64,000 bases of DNA from contig JADJOX010000001.1 of NCBI GenBank assembly GCA_016713565.1, positions 62,001 to 126,000 on the forward strand, written 5' to 3'. Below are positions 36,508 to 44,940 of this stretch, one piece after another; within the stretch, counting starts at the first letter, position 1, and every line of letters begins with the position of its first letter. The translations under genes and the position numbers were made by a program. Under the pieces are notes generated by a model. That model was not told where the DNA came from. It was given only the letters and a program-made list of their open reading frames with translations, and searched no databases. This DNA comes from Ignavibacteriota bacterium (GTDB lineage: Bacteria; Bacteroidota; Ignavibacteria; Ignavibacteriales; Melioribacteraceae).

Positions 36508-36515
36508 AAAACTTT

Positions 36516-36539
36516 GGCGAATGCATTTTAACATTCGCC
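36516..36539. terminator. Bidirectional hairpin terminator between convergent genes
   Basis: Perfect 8-bp inverted repeat GGCGAATG / CATTCGCC (36516-36523 and 36532-36539, 8-base loop) lies between the MFS stop (36507) and the end of the leftward oxidoreductase (36549). On the minus strand TTTTTTATAATT follows; on the plus strand a T-rich stretch begins about 10 bases on. Confidence 0.7.
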
Positions 36540-36548
36540 CGAAGTAAA

Positions 36549-37235
36549 TTATTTTTTTACAATTCTAAAATTAAATTCGGAAGTTCCTAAAGCAGACCAT
36601 AATCTAAGCCAAATTGGAAGCAGCATTTCTGTTCCTCGTGCGGTTGAAATATCGCCTAAATCAATTATATTGGATTTATCCCAGCCAAAAGAAATCAATA
36701 GTTTCTCTACTTCACCTTTGGCGGATTTATCATTACCGCTTAAAAATAAATTATGTTCACCGGGAATAATTTTTGGATTTACCATCAGATTCGCGTTCAT
36801 TGTATTTAAAGTTTTTACAACTTTTGTATTGGGAAACAGTTTCTGAATTTGTTCTCCCAAGGAATCTGTATTGCATATTGATAAAGTCGGCGGCATGCCT
36901 TTTGAAAAATCCAATGGATTTGAAATATCTATTAAAATTTTATTTTCCAAATTTTCATTGCCGCACAATTTTAAAGCGGCTATTGATCCCGAACCGCTGG
37001 TAGCGTTTATAAGTAATTCACCGGAATTTGCCGCGGTGCTGAAATCAATTAATTTTGCTTTACTGTTAGACTGAAGCCAATCGTTAATCGGAGGTCTTCC
37101 AAAATTATCTTTATTTGTTTTTTCCATTGTGTTACTAACATCTCTGGTTCCAATAAAAACTTCATGACCAAGTTCTAATAATTTTTCCGAAATAGTTTGT
37201 CCAACAACTCCGGTTCCTAAAACTGTAATTTTCAT
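36549..37235 (-). CDS. NADPH-dependent F420 reductase-like Rossmann oxidoreductase
   Basis: A 228-residue single-domain dinucleotide-binding protein. KITVLGTGVVGQTISEKLLE (residues 2-21) is the GxGxxG nucleotide motif, followed by the R of GTRD at the end of the second strand, which favours NADP. The rest (LINATSGSGSIAAL, VVKTLNTMNANLMVNPKI, NLFLSGNDKSAKGEVEKLLI) matches the F420_oxidored/NADP-binding group, whose members reduce F420, flavins, ferric or other small compounds. It is transcribed divergently from an HxlR regulator, a frequent pairing, and may be its target. It is intact despite the frameshifted genes around it. Confidence 0.9.
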   Translation of the reverse strand: MKITVLGTGVVGQTISEKLLELGHEVFIGTRDVSNTMEKTNKDNFGRPPINDWLQSNSKAKLIDFSTAANSGELLINATSGSGSIAALKLCGNENLENKILIDISNPLDFSKGMPPTLSICNTDSLGEQIQKLFPNTKVVKTLNTMNANLMVNPKIIPGEHNLFLSGNDKSAKGEVEKLLISFGWDKSNIIDLGDISTARGTEMLLPIWLRLWSALGTSEFNFRIVKK

Positions 37236-37252
37236 TTTTTAATCCTTTCTAT

Positions 37253-37323
37253 TACTATAAAAATGATAGTAGCTAATCTAAGTATAGTTTTATAAATTTA
37301 CAATAACTGTCAAACTTAACAGT
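37253..37323. promoter_or_regulatory. Palindromes in the HxlR/oxidoreductase intergenic region
   Basis: Two inverted repeats occur between the divergent genes: TACTAT-N7-ATAGTA (37253-37258, 37266-37271) and ACTGT-N8-ACAGT (37306-37310, 37319-37323). A minus-strand TTGACA (37313-37308) overlaps the second, so repression of the oxidoreductase promoter by HxlR-type binding is possible. HxlR proteins bind short palindromes as dimers; which of the two is used is not clear. Confidence 0.4.
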
Positions 37324-37332
37324 AGGGAAAAA

Positions 37333-37716
37333 ATGATAATAAAAGGAAAAAAATACGTATTTAATGTAGAAGGGGAAATATTTCATTGTGCAATGGATTT
37401 AACAATGAAATTTATTGGAGGTAAATGGAAAACAATTGTGTTGTGGTATTTAAAAAATAAAACTTACAGATTCGGTGAATTGAAAAGGCAAATTCCTGAT
37501 ATAACCGAAAAAATGCTGAGTTTGCAGTTAAAAGCTTTAGAAGAAGATGGTTTGATAAAAAGAGAAGTCTTTGCCGAAGTACCTTTGCGTGTTGAATATT
37601 CGATGACTGATTTTGGTAAAACCTTAATTCCAATTCTGAATGAAATTTCAAAATGGGGCAGAAATTTAGGTGAAACAAAAGGTAAAATTGAAGAAGTTAG
37701 TTTAAAAGAATATTAA
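37333..37716 (+). CDS. HxlR-family winged-helix transcriptional regulator
   Basis: A 127-residue regulator with a single HxlR DNA-binding domain: CAMDLTMKFIGGKWKTIVLW (residues 20-39), YLKNKTYRFGELKRQIPDIT, EKMLSLQLKALEEDGLIKRE and the C-terminal wing VPLRVEYSMTDFGKTLIPIL. The conserved N-terminal Cys (C20) may be redox or aldehyde-sensing, as in HxlR/HypR. It is divergent from the F420-like oxidoreductase, with palindromes between, so it probably controls that gene in response to reactive electrophiles or disulfide stress. Length is normal. Confidence 0.93.
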   Translation: MIIKGKKYVFNVEGEIFHCAMDLTMKFIGGKWKTIVLWYLKNKTYRFGELKRQIPDITEKMLSLQLKALEEDGLIKREVFAEVPLRVEYSMTDFGKTLIPILNEISKWGRNLGETKGKIEEVSLKEY

Positions 37717-37717
37717 A

Positions 37718-38645
37718 TTATTCGTTTATAAATTCTACTATTGAATCAATCAAACCATCTTTTAACGGCAATTCCGGATTTGAATAAGGTTGAATATTTT
37801 TCTGCAAATCCATTTCACTTTCCTTTAATATATGGTTCATTCCATTAATAATTTTTATTTGTGAGTTTTTTATTTGCCGCGTGCAAAAGTTCCGCATCTT
37901 CTACTTTTACCTGCAGATCAGTCGTTCCCTGTATAATTAAAATTGGCATCTTAAGTTTTGCAATTTCTTTTTGAGGATCATACTTGAACCAAGAAATTAA
38001 GTAAGGCTGAATGCCGGGTCTGAAAAGAGCATAATAATTTTGATCAACGCTGTCAATAATTTCTCCTTTTTCTAATTTGCTTAAATACTTAACCGAAGTT
38101 TCATAATATTCTTTCGGCTGATTTGACAGCTGCTTTCTTAAAATTAAATTTGCAGATTCTCCGGCTCCGGCAAGTGAAATGAATTTATTAACTTTTTTAT
38201 TTTGAGAAGCTATTATACCAAGCAGTGAACCTTCGCTGTGACCAATAACTATAATTTTATTAAACGATGTATCTTTTGATAAATAATCAATCCAGCTTTT
38301 TGCGTCTTTTACATAATCCTCAAAACTTAATTTACTTTCGTCAAAATTTTGCACAATACTTTTTCCGATTGCCCGTTTATCGTAGCGTAGTGATGCAATA
38401 CCGTTTTCTTCCAGCGCATAAGCCAGCATTTTTAATGAATTGTTTTTCATTACGGAATTATTTCCGTCTCTATCTGTAGGTCCTGAGCCTGCTATTATTA
38501 ATGCAATCGGAATATTTTGTGTTTTATAAGGTAAGAGCAAGCTTCCTTCAATTTTACAATTCGGCGTTTCTAGCGTTACAATTTTTTCATTTTGCGCAAA
38601 TGAAAGTGATAATAAAGAAAAATAAAAAAAGTATAAAATTCTCAT
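37718..38645 (-). pseudogene. Exported alpha/beta hydrolase gene with one C-terminal frameshift
   Basis: The reading frame (37845-38645) encodes 266 residues: signal peptide to about residue 17 (LSFAQ), the oxyanion segment AGSGPTDRDGNN, LRYDKRAIGKS and the nucleophile S137 in GHSEGS, plus an acid region (IQGTTDLQV). It ends early at LTNKNY. One base fewer in the T6 run at 37866-37871 would continue into KIINGMNHILKESEMDLQKN, which supplies the catalytic His (GMNH) missing from the truncated frame, and stop at 37718. So the hydrolase as written lacks its His. Its repaired stop abuts the HxlR stop. The substrate is unknown. Confidence 0.8.
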
Positions 38646-38660
38646 CTTGCCTATCCTTAT

Positions 38661-39015
38661 TTAACATTTACGTTTATTGTAGCCGAATTCATTATAACTT
38701 TTAAGTTTTTCGATCCACATTTCTTCAAGTATTTTAAGTTCCTCAACATAATTTTTGATTCATTATCTTTTGGTTCTAAAATATCTATAACCTCAAAAAT
38801 AAAATTATTACCTCCAAAGGTATTATAATCTTCTTGCAAACCTTTATTTGGATGTGAATTATTATCCAATTGAAATTTACAACCGTTAATTTTACCTTTT
38901 ACATTCAGTCCAAAATCTACAAAGAGTTTATTGTTTACGGCATTCTCGACTTTAAAAATTCCCATTGCGGGAAGATTTTGCAAATACTGTTTTTAATTAA
39001 TTTTTTATTCATCAT
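38661..39015 (-). pseudogene. GIY-YIG-like small protein split by two frameshifts
   Basis: About 117 residues when repaired, starting at ATG 39015 or 39012 (MNKKLIKK QYLQNLPAMG when one base is added in the T5 run 38990-38994). The core GIFKVENAVNNKLFVDFGLN, KFQLDNNSHPNKGLQEDYNT and FGGNNFIFEVIDILEPKDN resemble the Bacteroidota GIY-YIG relatives that carry SHPNK and a final LEEMWIEKL helix. The latter appears only after a second base is added in the T5 run 38752-38756 (giving EELKILEEMWIEKLKSYNEF). The GIY and YIG triplets are degenerate (GIF, FVDFG), so nuclease activity is doubtful even if the gene is intact. Confidence 0.65.
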
Positions 39016-39029
39016 ACTTTTCCAATTTC

Positions 39030-39461
39030 TTAATCCCAAACGTATTTCCAGCTATTATCATGCTGACGTTTCCAAATAGTTGTGTAAATTCCTTTATATT
39101 CTACAATTGAATCATTAATAGAATTTTTCCAAATATATTTTCCATAAGAGTAAGCCAGATCTCCTGATTCGGAAACTTCTATAAAATCCGGCTTCCAATT
39201 AACTTTTGCGTTTTTATAAAAATCTTTAGTGTAATATTTAAAGATATTTTTCTTTCCTGAAATTAGAGAGTCGTTTCCTCTTTTAATTACAGCGGATTCA
39301 TCCGCGAAAAATGTAAAAGCATCGGCAATACTTTTTTCACCGCACATTATTTCAAATTGCTTTTCTGTTTCTTCAATTTCTGCTTTAATTTTGTTTTTAT
39401 CAATATTTGTATTGCAAGCATAAATGAAAATCGTAAATATTAATAAAAGTAAATTTTTCAT
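39030..39461 (-). CDS. DUF4440/SnoaL-like lipoprotein
   Basis: A 143-residue exported protein with a lipobox (FIYAC, Cys about residue 16), then a single cone-fold domain of the DUF4440/nuclear-transport-factor-2 type: EETEKQFEIMCGEKSIADAF, ADESAVIKRGNDSLISGKKN, ESGDLAYSYGKYIWKNSIND and TTIWKRQHDNSWKYVWD at the end. Such domains bind small molecules or protect secondary metabolites; none is indicated. It sits intact between two frameshifted genes on the same strand, with 14 bases to the GIY-YIG-like start. Confidence 0.88.
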   Translation of the reverse strand: MKNLLLLIFTIFIYACNTNIDKNKIKAEIEETEKQFEIMCGEKSIADAFTFFADESAVIKRGNDSLISGKKNIFKYYTKDFYKNAKVNWKPDFIEVSESGDLAYSYGKYIWKNSINDSIVEYKGIYTTIWKRQHDNSWKYVWD

Positions 39462-39479
39462 TTTAATTCCAAATGTAAA

Positions 39480-40105
39480 CTAAGCTATTTTTTCAAACTG
39501 CTTTATTAATGTATTGTAATTAAATATGTCTCCGGTTTCAATTATGTAATACCAGCCCAAAATATTTAATTCTTTTTTCTTAAACTTTTTTTTATGAAAG
39601 GATAAGTTAATAGATGTTTCATTTGCTCAACAATATTTAATTGCTCGGTCATCCATTCTCTTTTTGCGTGATCGTTATGAATGTTAGGCACTTCGTTGAT
39701 TTTATCTTTGACGGAATTTGAAAGTTCCAGCCATTTTTTTGTATTCGGAATTTCCGAAAATTGCGATTCGTTAAAAAACATTGCATTGCATCCGCCGCAA
39801 TTTGAGTGACCGCAAATCAATATATTATTTACGTTTAATATTTTTACCGCGTATTCAATTGCGGAAGTAGTTGCGGCAAATTCCTGAGATACTCTATAAT
39901 AAGGCACAATATTAGCGATATTTCTTATTACAAAAAGTTCGCCCGGTAAAGTTTTAGTAATTAAATTAGGGACTAATCTTGAATCGGAACAACCAATAAA
40001 TAAAGTGTGCGGATTTTGTTTTTTACCAAGTTCTGCAAACAAATCTTTATGCTCTAAAAAATCATTCGAATTAAATTCTTTAACTCCGTCAAATAAATTT
40101 TCCAT
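39480..40105 (-). pseudogene. Beta-class carbonic anhydrase gene with one C-terminal frameshift
   Basis: Interconverts CO2 and bicarbonate with zinc. The frame (39566-40105) gives 179 residues with all zinc and catalytic residues: C39, D41 and R43 in FIGCSDSRL, and H100, C103 in ICGHSNCGGC. It stops early at SLRKKN. One base more in the T6 run at 39573-39578 continues as KKELNILGWYYIIETGDIFN to a stop at 39480, exactly the conserved C-terminal G-W-x-x-[DE] segment of the family, for a total of about 208 residues. As read the last helix and strand are lost. It is probably functional if the indel is a sequencing error. Confidence 0.85.
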
Positions 40106-40135
40106 AAAATTCTTTCAATAATAAAATAAATATAA

Positions 40136-40864
40136 TCAAAAAGTTAATAATTCTATTTGCGATAATGCGGCAGTAACAGCACTTTCAACTCTTAAAATAC
40201 TTTTACTCAAAAGAAATTTTTCAAAACCAAAATTCCGCATAAAATTAATTTCGAAATCATTCCATCCGCCTTCGGGACCAATAGCCAAAGCTATATTTTG
40301 CGAATTATAAAATTTAATATTCATTAAATTGATTTCAGAATCCGGATGAGCTAATAATTTTATATCATAATTATTCGGATTAAATTCATCTTCAAAGAAT
40401 TTTTTAAATTGCTTGTGAAAAGATACTTTAGTCATATTAATTTTCTTGCCCTGACTCAATCCTTCCATCAAAAATTTGGAATAGTTATCTTCCAAAAGCA
40501 TTGGAGAATGGAAATAACTTTTTTCTACTTTTTCAGATTTAATAAAAAATAATTGTCCTACTCCCATTGTTGCCGAAATTGATAAAACTTTCTTTAATGT
40601 CTGTGGTCTAGGCAAAGCGCAAACTATGTCAATATTAATTTTACTTTCATCCGCGTTCTTTAGTTCAATTATTTCCAATCGAATTTCATTTGAACTCCGA
40701 AAAGTTATTTTTGCTTTGCCGATTTTATCGTTAAGTAATCCGATCTCCAGAATATCTCCGGTTTGAGCATTTAAAATATTTGAGATATGAATAAATCTTT
40801 CGTCGGAAATTGTAAATTGATTTTGGTCAATTCGGTCTTTTTCAGTGAGTATAATAATATTCAT
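40136..40864 (-). CDS. rsmE: 16S rRNA (uracil1498-N3)-methyltransferase
   Basis: SPOUT-class enzyme methylating U1498 of 16S rRNA. N-terminal PUA-like domain (residues 1-70: FTISDERFIHISNILNAQTG), then the SPOUT core with KKVLSISATMGVGQLFFIKS and the trefoil-knot S-adenosylmethionine segments LAIGPEGGWNDFEINFM (GPEGG) and LSKSILRVESAVTAALSQIE near the C-terminus (ILRVETA-type motif). The 242-residue length is normal. It lies 17 bases downstream of the DUF1697 gene and 31 bases upstream of carbonic anhydrase on the same strand, and is intact in a frameshift-rich block. Confidence 0.95.
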   Translation of the reverse strand: MNIIILTEKDRIDQNQFTISDERFIHISNILNAQTGDILEIGLLNDKIGKAKITFRSSNEIRLEIIELKNADESKINIDIVCALPRPQTLKKVLSISATMGVGQLFFIKSEKVEKSYFHSPMLLEDNYSKFLMEGLSQGKKINMTKVSFHKQFKKFFEDEFNPNNYDIKLLAHPDSEINLMNIKFYNSQNIALAIGPEGGWNDFEINFMRNFGFEKFLLSKSILRVESAVTAALSQIELLTF

Positions 40865-40880
40865 TAAGTAAATTAGAAAA

Positions 40881-41422
40881 TTAATTTTGTTTGGAAAGTT
40901 CTAACAATTTATTAACCGTCTGCCAGTTTCTTGTTGTAGCAATAACCTTTAATTTATTCTCAATAAAATTATTGTTCATTTTCGCGTTGCCGTAACCATT
41001 TGGAGAATAAAAGTAAAAAATATTTTTATCAATAAAATATTCTTCAGGTGAAAAGTCTTTTTCTTTGAGAACCAAGATTCTTTCTTTTGCCGGCTCATTA
41101 AACAGAAAAGTAACGTAGTTTTTGCTTTCATCTTTATTTTGCTTAATGAAAGGATTATTTTCCATAACCATTTTTAATTCTTCAGGTGTTTTAACAATAG
41201 TCTCAACTTCAAAATCGTATTGCATCTTTATTTTATCAAAAATTAATTTTTCAATTTTTTTGGATCAGAGATTTTGGAATTAAATATCACATTGCCGCTT
41301 TGGATATAAGTAATAATTTTTTTAAAACCAATTTCTTCAAAATAAGATTTTAGATAAGCCATTTTAATTTTCTTTTGGCCGCTAATATTTATTCCTCTCA
41401 GAAGACAAATAAATGTATTCAT
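40881..41422 (-). pseudogene. DUF1697 family protein split by one frameshift
   Basis: The N-terminal part begins at ATG 41422 (MNTFICLLRGINISGQKKIK, then MAYLKSYFEEIGFKKI and TYIQSGNVIFNSK), the hallmark of DUF1697. It stops at LKN; adding one base in the T7 run 41255-41261 joins it to the long frame at 40881-41225 (KMQYDFEVETIVKTPEELKM, NNPFIKQNKDE). The repaired product is about 180 residues, as in the family. DUF1697 has no established function. As read, only the C-terminal frame from 41225 would be predicted, lacking the first half. Confidence 0.85.
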
Positions 41423-41446
41423 AAAATTGTAAAATAATTATTTAAG

Positions 41447-43510
41447 TTATTTCCATTCACTAGTTTTTGCTACGTTTTCATCAGAGCCAAATAATACAAG
41501 AATGTCATCGGCTTTAATAATATAATTAGGATCCGGAATAATTAATTTAGGCATTGCGGCATTTTCATCAAACAACGATTTTTTTTGTTTGATCATTAAG
41601 ACTTCTAAGCCATATTTGTTTCTGAGTCGAAGCTCCGCTAAAGTGCTTCCAACAAATGCAGAATTTACATTACATTCCACAATTGAAAAACCTTCAGCCA
41701 CTTTTGAAACGTGAGTTTTATCAATTGATTTTATCTCACTAGCAAAACCATCTGCCAAATTATGTTTTAAACTTTCCTGATTATAAGCGGAAATAACGTC
41801 GTGGCGCCAAATTGTTCCAATTACTTTTAAGGAATCTTTAGATGATATAACCGGAAATTGATCAACGTTGCTGCTTCCGAATAATTTTAAAATATGATCA
41901 AGATCATCAGATTTTAAAACTGTTACAACTTCCGCTTTTGCAATATCGCCTGCAATTAATGTATCTCTGATTTGTTCGTATTCGGTAATTATCGGGCGAA
42001 GTTCATTTTCCGTAATTGTGCCGACTAAATTTCCATTTGTATTTATTGTATAGAATGTTGCGTGAGGACTTTCAAGAAGCAGACTTATTAATTTTGATAT
42101 GGACGTATTTTCAGGTATTAATAAAATATCGTCGCGCATAATATCTTCCACAAAAATCGATTTTAAGACATTTGTTTCTTTACCGCTTGATATTCTATAA
42201 CCTTCCCGTTCCAGATGCTTTATTTGGATTGAACCTTTAAGAATTATTTGCACTATTGTTGTACTAATTATTACGCCAAGCATCAGCGGTAAAATAAAAG
42301 TGTGATTTTTAGTCATTTCAAATATTATTAGAATTGCAGAAATTGGAATTGTACTAACGCCACCAAGAATAGCTCCCATTCCAACAAGAACATACGCTGT
42401 AGTATCTAGATTTAATCCGAAAAGGAAATTTAATGAGTATGAATATAAAAACCCTAAGCAAGCGCCTATAAATAAAGAAGGCGCAAATATTCCGCCAAAA
42501 CCTCCCGAATATAATATAATTGGAACAAGCAAAAATTTGAGCACAAGAAGAATTATAACAACTTGCCAAATTTCATTTGAAGCCAATATACTATTTATTG
42601 TATTATATCCAATTCCGAAAATACCTTTGAAATAATATCCGGCTATACCCATCATCAAACCGGCAATTACCATAACTATCCATCTGGGAATAGATAATAA
42701 AATTTTATTGTTAATTATATTATCTACAAACTCAGAATATCTGATAAACAATAAGGAAAAAAATCCGGATAAAATTCCCAATAATGCATATAAATAAAAA
42801 TCGGAATAAGGACCAATTGAAATTTCAGGGAACGAAAATGTGGGTTGATTTCCAAGAAGAATTCTTGAAATTGCGCTTGCAGTTACTGAGGCCAAAACCA
42901 AAGCAGAAAAAGTTTGTGTTTGAAAATCATTTAATAAGATTATTTCTAGCGCAAAGAAAATACCACCGAGTGGTGAATTAAAAACGGCAGCAATAGCAGC
43001 TCCGGCGCCGGCCGCGGTAAAAATCCTCCTTCTTGAATCAGACATGCCAATAATATTACCAATCTTGCTTGAAATTCCTCCTCCTAGTTGTGCGGTTGGA
43101 CCTTCAGGACCGAGTGTATTACCTGTTCCTATACAAATTACAGGTGCGAAAAAGTGAAATAATGTTATTCTAAAAGGAGAATATCCTCCTCTCATCGAAA
43201 CGGCTTTTATTACTTCCGAAATACCTTTTCTTTTTGCAATATTTGGAGCAAGATATGTCATTATACTAAGTATTAACATTCCAACGGCTGGAACTAAAAA
43301 CAAATAAATATGCGTTTCTGAATTTAAAAATAATTCGGTTGTCCAATTAATGGAATCGTGGAATACTACCGCGGCTATGCCTGCCATTGCTCCAATAAAA
43401 ATTGCATAAATGCTGAACAACGCATATTCAGGTATTGGAATTTTACTAATTAATTGTTGAATGGAAAATTTTACTTTAAATAAACTTTTAATATTGCCTA
43501 CTTGTAACAT
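41447..43510 (-). CDS. ClC-family chloride channel/antiporter with CBS and TrkA-C domains
   Basis: A 687-residue membrane protein. The ClC core (about residues 25-430) has the selectivity/gating motif GPEGPTAQLGGG (the gating Glu in the GxEGP pattern is kept, with Pro in place of the usual Arg/Lys), GAGAAIAAVFNSPLGGIFFA, and GGFGGIFAPSLFIGACLGFL with the anion-binding region. Two CBS repeats follow (about 455-580: VEDIMRDDILLIPENTSISK and the second half), then a TrkA-C/RCK-C-like domain (about 595-687). The regulatory tail suggests control by nucleotides. A 184-base region with no gene separates it from the divergent DUF819 gene. Confidence 0.95.
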   Translation of the reverse strand: MLQVGNIKSLFKVKFSIQQLISKIPIPEYALFSIYAIFIGAMAGIAAVVFHDSINWTTELFLNSETHIYLFLVPAVGMLILSIMTYLAPNIAKRKGISEVIKAVSMRGGYSPFRITLFHFFAPVICIGTGNTLGPEGPTAQLGGGISSKIGNIIGMSDSRRRIFTAAGAGAAIAAVFNSPLGGIFFALEIILLNDFQTQTFSALVLASVTASAISRILLGNQPTFSFPEISIGPYSDFYLYALLGILSGFFSLLFIRYSEFVDNIINNKILLSIPRWIVMVIAGLMMGIAGYYFKGIFGIGYNTINSILASNEIWQVVIILLVLKFLLVPIILYSGGFGGIFAPSLFIGACLGFLYSYSLNFLFGLNLDTTAYVLVGMGAILGGVSTIPISAILIIFEMTKNHTFILPLMLGVIISTTIVQIILKGSIQIKHLEREGYRISSGKETNVLKSIFVEDIMRDDILLIPENTSISKLISLLLESPHATFYTINTNGNLVGTITENELRPIITEYEQIRDTLIAGDIAKAEVVTVLKSDDLDHILKLFGSSNVDQFPVISSKDSLKVIGTIWRHDVISAYNQESLKHNLADGFASEIKSIDKTHVSKVAEGFSIVECNVNSAFVGSTLAELRLRNKYGLEVLMIKQKKSLFDENAAMPKLIIPDPNYIIKADDILVLFGSDENVAKTSEWK

Positions 43511-43694
43511 TTATTATCTTCTGTTTTTAAAAATTTCTATAATTTAATATTTTTATTTTAATTCCGAATAACAAGTTATTCATTTTTAAAATTTATTTTT
43601 TGATAAAAATTCAATATCTCTATTTATAATTTTTTAGAAATGATTTTAACCAATCATTTGTTTAACTTTTAATATCCTAAATCGTTGATAAATT

Positions 43695-44930
43695 ATGAAA
43701 TTTCCACTTACGAATGATGCCGTTGTCTTTGCTATTTTGTTAGCCATTTTGGCTTTCGTTTTTACAACATCAAAAAGCAATAAACCGTTTTGGTTAAAAT
43801 TCTATAAATATGTTCCTTCATTGCTGCTTTGCTATTTTATTCCGGGAATATTTAATTCACTGGGGATTATTTCTGCAAAAGATTCCGGACTTTATAGTAT
43901 GGCTTCAAAATTTTTACTGCCGACGAGTTTGGTACTTTTAACATTGGGTATTGATTTCAATAGAATAATTAAGTTAGGACCGAAAGCAATAATTATGATG
44001 CTTGCCGGAACATTTGGAGTAATAATAGGCGGACCAATTGCGTTTTTTTTAGTTTCAACTTTTTTTCATGATTTCATCATTCACAGTGGCCCATTGGCAA
44101 CCTGGCGGGGATTATCAACTATTGCCGGCAGCTGGATAGGAGGCGGAGCAAATCAAACGGCAATGAAAGAAGTATTTAATGTTGACGGTTCGGTGTTTTC
44201 CGCGTTAATTGCAATTGATGTTTTAACATACAGTGTTTGGTTTGCAATTTTGTTATATGGAATAGGTATTTCCGATAAGTTGGATAAATTTTTAAAAGCT
44301 GATTTAAAATCAATTGAAGCAATCAAAAAAGGTATAGATAAAGATCATACCGAGGAATTTGATTTTTCCAACACTGCATCAATGATAAAAATATTGGCAG
44401 TGGGATTTGGCGTAACCGGAGTTTCTCAATTTTTAGCGGATATAATTGCGCCATTCTTTCAAAATAATTTTCCACAACTCGAAAAGTTCAGCTTAACATC
44501 CAACTTTTTTTGGCTTATTGTATTAGCAACAACGGGTGGATTATTATTAAGTTTTACAAAATTTAGAAAGTTGGAAAACAGCGGAGCTTCAAAAATAGGA
44601 AATTTGTTTTTGTACATTCTGATCGCAACTATTGGAATGGAAATGAACATAATGGGATTTTTCCAAAACATACAGCTTTTATTGATAACTTCAATTTGGA
44701 TCACTTTTCACGCACTATTTTTATTTTTTGTAGGAAGATTAATTAAAGCGCCGTTTTTCTTTTTAGCCGTTGGAAGTCAAGCTAACATTGGCGGAGCGGC
44801 ATCCGCACCAATTATAGCTGCGGCTTTTCATCCTTCTTTGGCGAGTGTCGGCGTTTTACTCGCGGTACTTGGTTATGCACTTGGAACATATGGTGCTTGG
44901 CTTTGTGCAATTTTAATGTCTTTAATTTAA
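43695..44930 (+). CDS. DUF819 family membrane protein
   Basis: A 411-residue permease-like protein with about ten helices. Its first residues, MKFPLTNDAVVFAILLAILA, the SLVLLTLGIDFNRI segment, the STIAGSWIGGGANQTAMKEV motif and the final GSQANIGGAASAPIIAAAFH region are signatures of DUF819. The family is uncharacterised; a cation or metabolite permease fold related to the bile-acid/sodium group has been suggested. It is 10 bases before the M23 peptidase gene and may share its transcript. Confidence 0.88.
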   Translation: MKFPLTNDAVVFAILLAILAFVFTTSKSNKPFWLKFYKYVPSLLLCYFIPGIFNSLGIISAKDSGLYSMASKFLLPTSLVLLTLGIDFNRIIKLGPKAIIMMLAGTFGVIIGGPIAFFLVSTFFHDFIIHSGPLATWRGLSTIAGSWIGGGANQTAMKEVFNVDGSVFSALIAIDVLTYSVWFAILLYGIGISDKLDKFLKADLKSIEAIKKGIDKDHTEEFDFSNTASMIKILAVGFGVTGVSQFLADIIAPFFQNNFPQLEKFSLTSNFFWLIVLATTGGLLLSFTKFRKLENSGASKIGNLFLYILIATIGMEMNIMGFFQNIQLLLITSIWITFHALFLFFVGRLIKAPFFFLAVGSQANIGGAASAPIIAAAFHPSLASVGVLLAVLGYALGTYGAWLCAILMSLI

Positions 44931-44940
44931 CAAGGTAACA

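Noticed and set aside
34478..41422. Programmed frameshifting or phase variation as the cause of the broken genes
   Set aside because: No slippery heptamer with a following structure was seen, the runs are only 5-7 bases, and unrelated gene types are affected, which fits error or decay better.
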